Below are positions 35,901 through 45,529 of a stretch of DNA of 64,000 bases, one piece after another. Each line of letters begins with the position of its first letter. The first letter of the stretch is position 1. The DNA is from Parapristionchus giblindavisi (taxonomy: Eukaryota; Nematoda; Chromadorea; Rhabditida; Diplogasteridae). Made by a program: the position numbers and the translations under genes. A model generated the notes under the pieces. The model ran no database searches and was not told the origin of the DNA. It worked only from the letters and a program-made list of their open reading frames with translations. The stretch spans positions 682,001-746,000 of the forward strand of contig CALSFV010000209.1 of assembly GCA_943737045.1 (NCBI GenBank). The letters run 5' to 3'.

Positions 35901-37934
35901 GAATCAAAAAATGAATTTACATAAAGCCAAAATTCATCTCATTCAGTCTCTACTACCCGCCCCTCAAGTGCAAGCCGGACAATACGCAGTGTCCTCCGGA
36001 CAATATCCCGTCCCTCCTCCCCAACAATACGCTGTGCCCAAAGGACAATACGCAGTGCCTCCAGTGCAACAGCCCGTCGCTCCTCCCGCCCAGTACTATT
36101 CGGCTCCTGCCGCCCCAGCATATTACTATGTATGCCCATTTCTACCGTAATATAGACTCAGACAACGCGTGAATAACACAGCGAATGCTCAAAGCCTTAC
36201 ACTCCAAGGTTTCAGAGCCTGGATAACTTTGAATGCAAGATTTTGAAAATCTGTATTTTAGTAAACATTAACTCGGTAAACATTGGTGCATCTGCTAGAT
36301 GTATAAGTTACTCATTATTTAGCCCTCTACCGGTATCGTCCAGGGAGGTTTCTGCTTCAGCAACGACATGGAAGTAGAGCTTGTTGATGGGTCGAAGAAG
36401 AGAATGGATCAATTGGAGAAGAAGGTACAGTAACCTACCGTATCACTTGTAATTACTGTAATCTTAATAGGATTGGATATTGTCTCTGGGCGAGAAGGGC
36501 GCTGAATACGTTCCTGTGAACTTCTGGCTTCACCGTGTGCCCGAACAAGAGATGGAATTCAATCAATTCGAGACTGAAGATGGCAAGATTGTCAAGCTCA
36601 CCGATAAGCATTACATTTACAAGGTATACGGCAGTCGGATTACTGTTTTGGATATGGTAGTTGAAGCGTGGTGTAGATTGTTCGATGCAATGCAATAAAA
36701 ATTAAATGCGTTGATCCTAAAGAGTGCACAAATTTTCGTAGGGCATAAATAAATTCGCTCCATAGAAATAATCATGATTTGGCAGTCATCAACATTCTAT
36801 AATTCAGGGAGACTGCTCTCAAATGGATGATATTGTTCCTGTTAATTCTGTCAGTCGCGATGCTGTATATGCTGAGACCGTGAAAGAAGGAGATTGTCTG
36901 TACAGTGTTGACAAGATCGGAAACGTTAAAGAGGTTGGTTAAATTTCAAACATATAGAATCATTGAAATTAGTGATAGTTAAAATATACAATTACAGATT
37001 TGCATGCACATTAATGTTAAAATCTGAAAATTTCAATTAAAAAAAAAAGGATAGTAATGTGCCTTATGACGTTTTGACACTATATGGGTCATAATTATCA
37101 TGGCGACGTTGAGCCTAACAGACATCTCGTAAATTAACTAAATTCCACATCATTCAGACCCGAGTGGTGAAGGCATCAAAGGTAGTGCAAACCGGAATCT
37201 ATGCTCCTATGACCACTAATGGAAGACTCTTCGTAAGATTTAAGAAACGAATTATTGATTGATCAAAAAATGGATTTAGATCAACGGAATCTACGCTTCG
37301 TGTCATACTATTGTTGAATCTCATTCTATCCAGAACACATATTTTGGAGTAAGTTTTGAGTATATCTTTATTTTATTCTATTTATGTATTCTATGTATCA
37401 TACATCAAATAGATGTGACAACAAAAAATAACAAATATATGTGATCATGTGGGGTTTATGTTTCTGTAATAACATGACACAGAATAGCACAATTTCTCCA
37501 CTTGAGACACAATATATGACTGAAATATAAAGAAAAGAGATTATGAACAATTGTAATGTCATTGCATGAATAATCAATAATTCTAACATCATTACAGTAC
37601 GTAGACAGCTTATACCAAATGTATACTTCGTTGTTTGGAGTGTCATCTGGCTCTATTGTAGAGGTATGCATATAAATCTATCCACTCTCACTAGGAAGCC
37701 TAGCTCATGTACCCCCTCAGGGCAACACATAAAATAGTTATTTTTTCACACACTTGAATTTCAGTTTTAAATCCCACCGTGTTTGTTTCATAGTGCACAT
37801 GAGCTAGGGCTTTGTAACCGTGACTATTCCAAACAACCTTATCTAATAAATATCACCTTCAGACCCCATCCGGACTATCTACTGTACTTGACATGTTATC
37901 GATTATTATCCCCGCAGACATGATTTCCATGTAA
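32922..37934 (+). CDS. wrt: Warthog (hedgehog-related) protein with Wart and Hint/Hog domains, 525 aa, 17 exons
   Basis: This is a nematode-specific hedgehog-related secreted protein. Exons are 32922-33008, 33420-33529, 33669-33756, 34428-34519, 34839-34935, 35071-35144, 35342-35400, 35515-35558, 35677-35757, 35947-36129, 36323-36424, 36471-36623, 36808-36933, 37158-37232, 37280-37348, 37598-37663 and 37863-37934; all phases agree. Residues 1-16 form a signal peptide (MRSLIISSVLVTLTSA). The Wart domain spans about 19-205 with PFSLEILPDGQPVLGC, CFGWAP, LNQWVGGIAPL and TLQCC; cysteines are at 19, 40, 45, 97, 106, 131, 132 and 195. A linker (about 245-305) repeats QYAVP/APA-type Gln, Tyr and Pro runs. 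The Hog/Hint domain starts at Cys316 (GGFCFSNDMEV) and has the T383-x-x-H386 pair (KLTDKHY) and the closing block YAPMTTNG...FINGIYASCH. By homology it would cleave itself before Cys316. AATAAA is at 38012-38017. The specific wrt orthologue is not assigned. Confidence 0.95.
34182..34302. mobile_element. MITE-B copy 6, intron 3 of warthog gene
   Basis: The element runs from TTAAAGGGAGCGTAACCTC to GGTGACACTCCCTTGAA, with the full family core CGACGCGCAATGATCTCTCG. Confidence 0.85.
34958..35036. mobile_element. MITE-A copy, truncated, intron 5 of warthog gene
   Basis: CTCCGCTCTGGCCACACTCT and GAGTTTCAAATTAACT are present, but the outer termini are degraded. Confidence 0.65.
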
Positions 37935-38307
37935 TATGTATTTAATCGTCCTTTAATATTCGTAATAAGCTTTATCTTATGTTGTTTTAATTATTAATGA
38001 ATGTGAATTCGAATAAATACATTGTTCATAAATTGTTCGAAGTCCAGTTGTACCAATGCATTTGGAGAAGTATTCCATGGTATGCAAGGATCAATTTTAG
38101 CGATTCCGGAACATACCCGGGCTCAGACTTGTTCTTGAACTTGATACACATAGTGCTAAAAACGTATTTGAAATAAAGGGAAATATGTGAATACTCCTCG
38201 CACTATGTCTATTTGATCTCATTGTCATCAAAAAGTAGTTCCGTATGGGCTTTATTAACAAGCTCATTGTCAGTAAGCTGTGTTGAACTACAAAACAACG
38301 ATAGTTT

Positions 38308-38530
38308 TAACGTCTCCGCTCTGGCATCCTCAGCAATAATACTTCATAACGTTAGATAGGAACACGCTTTCTTCCGGTCACGTGCTACGTCTTTGATGTA
38401 GTGTTGGGTTTTCCACTTGAGACCCAGCACGCTCCAAAATGACGCACGTGACGGGAAGGTGTGATCCCGTCTCGCATAAGTAACTCCGCATAAGGCATGC
38501 AAGAGAGTGTGGTCAGTGCGGAGGTGGACA
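38308..38530. mobile_element. MITE-A copy interrupted by a second hairpin
   Basis: The MITE-A half sites TCTCCGCTCTGGCA and AGAGTGTGGTCAGTGCGGAG flank about 170 bp. That insert contains its own inverted repeat CTTCCGGTCACGTGC / GCACGTGACGGGAAG (38371-38458), suggesting a nested insertion. Confidence 0.55.
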
Positions 38531-38807
38531 TGACCTTTCTGAGCCAACTTTATCGATGTAACCAATGTCATTGAGTGCACAACAAATGAATCGAAATGGT
38601 CAAGGATGCCATTAAGGGTATTTATAAAGTTGAAAGTTTTATCAACCTTGCTACTACCCATTATGAATATTATTGCCCGTATCTCTCTATGCAAATCTCT
38701 TTATGTCGTTTCACAATTTCCGGATTATTTGTTTGCACAATGTTCATTAAGACGACTATGTGCTGAGAAATGTTATATTAACGTTCCAGACGGGTTTTAG
38801 TGCTTGT

Positions 38808-38953
38808 CCTCGACTTTCTCGTCCTCGACTTTCTCGGTCCTCGACTTTCTTTGTCCTCGACTTTCTCAATGAGTCCTCGACTTTCTCAATTAGTCCTCGA
38901 CTTTCTCAATTAGTCCTCGACTTTCTCAATTAGTCCTCGACTTTCTCAATGAC
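38808..38953. repeat. Minisatellite, about 20-bp unit, 8 copies
   Basis: Head-to-tail copies of TCCTCGACTTTCTC occur with spacers that become a regular AATTAG in later copies. The unit length settles at 20 bp, so no frame is preserved. Confidence 0.9.
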
Positions 38954-39448
38954 GATCTTTATCACAGCCTCCTCCACCCGGTTATAAGCCTCCGTGCAGC
39001 ACAAGCATCCTCGCACACTCTAATTATGCCACATTGCAATCACTTCACTTGTACCATATTGCACCGACTAATCGTCAAAGAGAGGGATCATGGTGTCATG
39101 GTTGAGTTCCCCCTTTAAAACCCAATAAAATTTCCATACCCCCTCCCAACCCCCAATGCTGTGATCTAGTTATTGCAGCTATAAGCATTCCCTTATTAAT
39201 TTATTTATTCTCCATCTATCAAATTTCTTTCATCTGTTTTAATGTAACGCATAAGGAAATAAATATATTATTATTATTAGTGCTGGATAGACAAGGGATA
39301 TGCTAGAGGGAGTCCATCGAGTTCATTTGAGATGTATAGCTTGGAGATCGGAAATAGTCTCTCTATAGAATGATGAAAGTGAAAGGCAAATTGGAGATAG
39401 TGATCAAATGTGTCGTTTCTATGCTTTATCACGAGTCAACATGTTCAT

Positions 39449-39555
39449 AGGCCTCTCTCAATGGTATCTCCATTGCGCACACTATTTCTCTGTTCTCTAT
39501 CAATGAGAGAGCGTAGACCGTTGAAGAGACCGTTGACAAAGGTTTCAGTCCCTTT
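39449..39555. mobile_element. MITE-B copy 7
   Basis: AGGCCTCTCTCAATGG on the left and CAAAGGTTTCAGTCCCTTTA on the right flank the family core. It is intergenic. Confidence 0.7.
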
Positions 39556-41071
39556 ATACAAAGATTAGTCAGGATTTTAGAAAAGCACACTTCATCATTT
39601 TGATTTTTCTTCCAATTATGAATATTAGTGTTCCCTGTTGAATTCATGGAACGTATAAAGGTAAAGTCAAAAGGTGCATCCCGAATATCTCAATAGTAAC
39701 TAAATGCAGAGCATATTGTAGGCACTGGCCAACGGTTTGAATACTATGATACAATTAATACATGAAAACAGAAATATTTGTTTACAAACGGTCTGTTTGT
39801 TTAGGGGGCAGGACCATCTCTTTGACATGATTCATTGCAAAAAATTGAGACAATGCTCATGGATATTTTATACAGGTCGCATGAACCCATTTGACCTTTT
39901 AGATGCTTATCGAGCTGGTTTTATGTCTACTACAACTCAATTAGCTCAAACACGCTCATACTATCTCTCACATCATTCTAAGATCATCATCATCTTCATT
40001 TCCTTGATTTAATTACACTCGAAAAAAAAACAGTTTACTTTTCTTGCATGATATCCATGAGAACAAGACTTTTGCTGAACTTTCCAATTTTCAAAATTTC
40101 GCAGCTATGGATGTTAATGGATAGATGGATGGATGTTCATTCATGATTCTTGCGATCAATAAGCTCAATTGTCATACAATAATTTATGTATAACTTTTCC
40201 TTTATCTTTCTATCTTTACAGTTTTTTCACGAAAAATATTGCTCGGACGCCACTTTTAAAGTTGCTCCCTCATTTTGTTTTAGTCTCACGAGCTAATGAT
40301 ATTTGGAATAATGTTTTTGATAACATTGTGAAGGCGTAACCTTTCGTAATTATGTTAAAAATAGCAGAAATAATGTGACTGTCCATGAGGTAGATAGATA
40401 CGAGAAATATGAATTTAAACATTTATGCATAATATGGTCGTCTTCCAAGCTTGAAAGCACTTGCGAGGAAGGGAAATGGTGATTAATCCACTATATGATC
40501 TCCCCGGGGTCGCCAGCGAGATCAATAGTAGATATTCATTCAATCAATACTTCAATATATTGACGATTGTGATTCCTTGGTACCTGGAATGATGAACATT
40601 GAATACGACTGTGTTATCAAATCATAATATTTTTAAAAAAGAATCAATTGAATCTAAAAATAACTCACCACATTTATAACGGAACAATATGGTATTCGTA
40701 TGAAATCTGCGAAAGCATTACTCCATCCATGTCTAAATTTTATATTATTATAGAATTTTGTAAACTCCTTGAATACATTAATACTCTAGACTAACCGGCT
40801 CGCATTCTTCTTTCTTCAAATATGTTCTATGGACTTAACATCGTACAACTGCTTGAAACTATCATTAAAAAATAATCCTGATATGATAGATCATTAATAT
40901 TTCCAAGACAAAGGAAGAGATGCGAGATACTGTAGGAATATCTCGGATCTCTTCCAATGAAAAATCGATATTCAAACACATATTGGTATATGCGCTTGAA
41001 TATCAACGAATACCACAACAATAATTTAATTAAACAAGCTTCATCATTGCTTCTGACCTTGCCATTGGGGA

Positions 41072-41089
41072 GGGGGGGGGGGGGGGGGG
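41072..41089. repeat. Poly-G run (18 G)
   Basis: This homopolymer is followed about 380 bp downstream by a 14-nt poly-C run at 41473-41486. Confidence 0.9.
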
Positions 41090-41619
41090 CAACGCAAGCA
41101 TTTTCATTTTGGCCCGGCCGGGCACTTTGCATGCATCACAACCAATTATATTTGCATATTTTCCCGCTATCAACCGCACCGCTTTCATTTTAATTTAATT
41201 TGCATATTTGGGATCCGTCGACGGATCCAATTCATTTTCAATTTTCATTTTCAGCATAGCAGTCCAATGCGCAGCAGTCCAAACCCAAACCCAAGCCAAA
41301 CCCAGTCCACTGATCAAAGATCAAGAAAATATATAAATATGCAAGAACAAAGAAAGACCAAGCAGCAAAGAAGAAGAAAGAGACAATGAAAGAAATAATA
41401 ATAGATACAAGAAAGAGATAAGTCCAATAAGTCCAATGCAAGCACCAGCGCTACTAAATTAGTCCACACTTGCCCCCCCCCCCCCCTCTTTTAGTCCGTT
41501 CCAACTTGAGACGTTGGGCTAAACTTGAAAATGTATCGATTTTTTTATTTATTTTATGGGTTATGGTTAAAATATTTAAAAGAATAGAATATTTAAATAG
41601 GTAGACCTCCCTTTAACAC

Positions 41620-43226
41620 ATCCTATTATCCTCAGCGTAATCTCACCGTCTTCCTGAAGATTATAATAAGCATAATCAGATATCAATTAGTGCACAAATA
41701 TCGATAGATCAATAAATCACGTAAATGGTGATACCTTCTGTAAATGGTGATTATCGATTATCCTCACTTTTCGTTGTCGTCCTCGTCTCGGAGCGTCCTC
41801 CTCCTGAAGATTACCGTCATCATTTTCAGATCACATTAGTGCATGAATATCGGTAGATCAATCAATTAATCAATCAATACCTTCTGTAAATTGTGATTAT
41901 CGATTATCCTCACTTTTCGTTGTCGTTCTCGTCTCGGCGCGTCCTCCTCCTGAAGATTACGGTAATCATCTTCAGATAACGTTAAAGCATAAATATCGGT
42001 AGATCAATCAATCAATACCTTCTGCAAATGGTGAATATCGATTTTCCTCACTTTTCGTAGTCGTCCTCGTCTCGGCGCGTCCTCCTCCTGAAGATTACGG
42101 TAATCATCTTCAGATAACGTTAAAGCATAAATATCGGTAGATCAATCAATCAATACCTTCTGTAAATGGTGAATATCGATTTTCCTCACTTTTCGTAGTC
42201 GTCCTCGTCTCGGCGCGTCCTCCTTCTGAAGATTACGGTAATCATCTTCAGATAACGTTAAAGCATGAATATCGGTATATCAATCAATCAATACCTTCTG
42301 TAAATGGTGAATATCGATTTTCCTCACTTTTCGTAGTCGTCCTCGTCTCGGCGCGTCCTCCTTCTGAAGATTACGGTAATCATCTTCTGATTTCGAAAAC
42401 CAAATTAAAAAATCAATAAATCAATACCTTCTGTAAATGGAAAATATCGATTATCCTCACTTTTCGTTGTCGTCCTCGTCTCGGTGCGTCCTCCTCCTAA
42501 AGATTACGGTCATCATTTTCAGATCACATTAGTGCATGAATATCGGGAGATCAATCAATCAATCAATCAATACCTGATCTAAATGATGATTATCGATTAT
42601 CCTCACTTTTCGTTGTCGTCCTCGTCTCGGCGCGTCCTCCTCCTGAAGATTACGGTCATCATTTTCAGATCACATTAGTGCATGAATATCGGGAGATCAA
42701 TCAATCAATCAATCAATACCTGATCTAAATGATGATTATCGATTATCCTCACTTTTCGTTGTCGTCCTCGTCTCGGTGCGTCCTCCTCCGAAAGATTACG
42801 GTCATCATTTTCAGATCACATTAGTGCATGAATATCGGGAGATCAATCAATCAATCAATCAATACCTGATCTAAATGATGATTATCGATTATCCTCACTT
42901 TTCGTTGTCGTCCTCGTCTCGGTGCGTCTTCCTCCTAAAGATTACGGTCATCATTTTCACATCACATTAGTGCATGAATATCGGGAGATCAATCAATCAA
43001 TCAATCAATACCTGATCTAAATGATGATTATCGATTATCCTCACTTTTCGTTGTCGTCCTCGTCTCGGTGCGTCTTCCTCCTAAAGATTACGGTCATCAT
43101 TTTCATATCACATTAGTGCATGAATATCGGGAGATCAATCAATCAATCAATCAATACCTGATCTAAATGATGATTATCGATTATCCTCACTTTTCGTTGT
43201 CGTCCTCGTCTCGGCGCGTCCTCCTC
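41620..43226 (-). CDS. Possible gene fragment built of eleven tandem 36-nt micro-exons
   Basis: On the minus strand each minisatellite unit reads as a 3' splice site (AATCTTCAG or AATCTTTAG), 36 nt, then a 5' splice site (AAA then GTGAGG). The 36-nt segments are 43226-43191, 43080-43045, 42934-42899, 42788-42753, 42642-42607, 42496-42461, 42363-42328, 42225-42190, 42087-42052, 41949-41914 and 41803-41768. Each is 12 codons, phase 0 on both sides, encoding EEDAPRRGRQRK (variants EEDAPRRERQRK, EEDAPRRGRLRK and KEDAPRRGRLRK). All eleven donors are intact. Ten acceptors are intact; the one at 42788 has CG for AG. A possible terminal exon follows an AATCTTCAG at about 41658 (EDGEITLRIIGCVKG, ending TAA about 41583). 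No first exon or start was found. The product would be highly charged, with dibasic pairs. It may instead be a chance property of a minisatellite. Confidence 0.35.
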
Positions 43227-43325
43227 CTGAAGATTACGGTGATCATCTTCAGATATCTTTATTGTATAAATATCGATAGAACAATCAATCTATACCTAAT
43301 CTAAATGATGATTATTGATTTTTCC
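41620..43325. repeat. Minisatellite, 133-146-bp unit, 11 copies
   Basis: Head-to-tail units each contain CCTCACTTTTCGT, GTCCTCGTCTCGG and GAAGATTACGG. Starts of the shared core lie at 41768, 41914, 42052, 42190, 42328, 42461, 42607, 42753, 42899, 43045 and 43191. Early units are mostly 138 bp and late units 146 bp; the length changes all fall outside the 36-bp core. See the micro-exon entry for its minus-strand reading. Confidence 0.95.
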
Positions 43326-44272
43326 CCGTTATCCCGGTGGAATGTGATACGGTAGTTGCAAAAAAATGCTTGTTGCCGCAAAATTGTCATTAAAATTAAA
43401 CCTGATAATATAGATCATTAGTCGATCATTGTCGTTCAATCGATAATCGAATAACATTTACATACGGATATGGTATATCATTTTAGCGATTTCTTTCTGG
43501 AATGCACACTTACCCAGTTCCTCTTTTAAGGGTTGGGGGGAGGGCAACGCATGTATTCTCGACATTTTAAGAACCGGCCGGGCACTTTTCAGGCAGCTAA
43601 TTACATTTGAATATCTCGAAGGAACCAACCGCACTAGTTTCATTTCAATTAAATTTGAATATTTTGAATCCGTCGACGGAGCCCTTTAAATTTGCATATT
43701 TTCATACCAGCATAGCATCCCATTGCGCACTCGCACCCAGTCCAGAGATCAAAGATCACAAGAATATCTATTAGCAAAGAGAGAAGAGAAGTATCACAAG
43801 GAAACATTTTTTGAATTTGCATAATTCCTGGTCATCAGTATAGCCAATGATTGATAGGAACCCAAACCAAGTCCAGAGATCATAATCAATAAGAGTTAAA
43901 GCAAAAAGGATGAAAATATCAAGAAACAATGAGGCAGCAAGAAGGAAGAAATGATACAAAATACAAGAAAGGGAAAAAGAATGTCAACAAAAGAGGGAAA
44001 ACAAGAAGAAAATACGATTAGAAGGGCTGAAAAAATAATTAATTAGGAATATATTGATCTATTGAAACAGCTCATCTTTGCTCGACAATTGATGGAAATC
44101 TGTAAAGGAAATGTACAATCTGTTCATGAATAGTTTTGGATAAATATTACCTAAGAAGCTTTTCATATATGTCTGAACTACTTAAGAATCGAAAGTGTCT
44201 AAGTTTTTTTTCAATTGCCTACTGATAAGCTTCTATATGCATCCCTTTTCTACTCACTCCCATCTATGCCAC

Positions 44273-44450
44273 CTTGGTATGCTGTCTCTGGCCGAACACC
44301 ACAGTACATGCTGACGTACAAGAGGCACGTTTAGCTCCCAAGCCGGAGGAACAAGGGATGATCGGGCTAATAGCCGGACCTGCATAAACACGAGAGCATT
44401 CAAACTCCAAATCAAGAATGACTCAAGTGGTACTGTGGCTGCATACCAAG
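44273..44450 (+). ncRNA. Structured RNA candidate, copy 1
   Basis: The ends CTTGGTATGC and GCATACCAAG pair perfectly over 10 bp and would close a fold of about 178 nt. Internal local pairs include ACGT...ACGT (around ACAAGAGGC) and CTCC...GGAG (around CAAGCC). A second copy lies 367 bp downstream, with conserved TGTCTCTGGCCGAACAC and CACGTTTAGCTCCCAAGCCG. I recognise no RNA family, and the strand is uncertain. Confidence 0.3.
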
Positions 44451-44639
44451 AAAATCATAGAATGCGCCGTATATAAACTGAAATGATAAGACATGAAGCT
44501 ATCATACACTTCGCTAATGAAAGTTTCTCCCTATCTTTTTATCACCTACATATACTACATATACCTAGCGATGATCGCTTGACATGTGTAAATTATTATA
44601 GTAATATTATTATTACTATTATTATCTATTCTACGCTAC

Positions 44640-44809
44640 CCTGGTATGCTGTCTCTGGCCGAACACTACAGTGCAATGACGTACAAGAGGCACGTTTAGC
44701 TCCCAAGCCGGAGGAACAAGGGATGATCTATCGACCTAACCTGAGAATCGTATCAATCGATAAACGAGTGACTCGACTCAATCAGGCCGCACTGTAGCTG
44801 CATACCAAG
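44640..44809 (+). ncRNA. Structured RNA candidate, copy 2
   Basis: The ends CCTGGTATGC and GCATACCAAG pair with one mismatch. The 5' 90 nt is strongly conserved with copy 1, while the middle has diverged. It may be a transposed repeat rather than an RNA gene. Confidence 0.3.
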
Positions 44810-45249
44810 ATACTAATGTAGTCCTAATCTGCGCTATTTACAGAAAGACATGACACGAAAAGATCTAAGAATTACCCAACGACTAAACCCGATAGTGTCG
44901 CAATCAATTAAAGATAAGCTCATTTTTAAAAGTAAACAGGCCGTTGTCGTTGATGAAGATGCCGTTCACGAAGAGTGGACGACTGGTCAATGAATGAAAA
45001 GACCGATGAAATGATGAATGAAATGTCTCACCATATGCAAATCGCTTTGTTATCGCGTCGATGCGAGAATGAATATGGCCAATTTGCATATGAACTTACT
45101 AATTGAGATGGGGGCAGTGAGAGATGAACATTGCAGTCTTTGATCTTTGTACTTTTTCAATGATCTTTGATCTTTGATCATTTATTAATGATCATTTAAA
45201 AAATTATTTTCTTTTGATCAATTTTCCTCGGTTTCTTGCTTCAGTGTGA

Positions 45250-45360
45250 CTTCACCTAATTTGAGACTATCCGCTATGGTAAAGCTTTCCAGTTATTTTT
45301 CTTTACGAGAGAGTTTGGCCAGAACGAGTGAAAAGCGGAAAATCGTTATATGCTCCATTT
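45250..45360. mobile_element. MITE-A copy, degraded
   Basis: The copy has ACCTAATTTGAGACTATCCG and ACGAGAGAGTTTGGCCAGA, with eroded right terminus. Confidence 0.5.
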
Positions 45361-45529
45361 TAAGTCGATCTAGTTGAAATCCACCTCATTTCAGAAGCAT
45401 CTGCCAAGGACGCTTAATTTTTCAATGTGAATGTTTAGTTTTGAATAACTTTTATTCAAAAACAGTCAACAAATATAGGATATTCAATATGTTTGAACAT
45501 TGTTAACAACTATATGGCGCGAATAAATA

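Larger units (their letters stand above)
37935..41600. other. Intergenic, with no gene recognised
   Basis: The stretch holds an interrupted MITE-A (38308-38530), a 20-bp minisatellite (38808-38953), a MITE-B (39449-39555), poly-G and poly-C runs, and a segment (about 40820-41480) that recurs at 43380-44040. The ORF at 39737-40012 has no recognisable domain. Confidence 0.55.
43227..45529. other. Intergenic, with repeats and an RNA candidate
   Basis: 43380-44040 is a diverged copy of about 40820-41480. Shared pieces include GGCCGGGCACTTT, TCCGTCGACGGA and ATAGCA followed by CAATGCGCA-like sequence. Two copies of a structured-RNA candidate and one MITE-A (45250-45360) are listed separately. No gene start for the micro-exon array was found here. 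Confidence 0.5.

Noticed and set aside
38808..38953. Minisatellite as another micro-exon array
   Set aside because: The 20-bp unit does not preserve frame and lacks paired splice-site motifs.
41238..41441. Hydrophobic minus-strand ORF, with a similar one at 43771-43959
   Set aside because: Both arise from AAAGAA-rich low-complexity sequence in the duplicated flanks of the minisatellite. They do not give a phase-0 donor to the micro-exon array.
43458..43643. Minus-strand ORF with GTAAGT donor as first exon of the micro-exon gene
   Set aside because: The donor leaves phase 1, whereas the micro-exons need phase 0. The phase-0 frame has a stop just upstream, and the peptide has no signal sequence.
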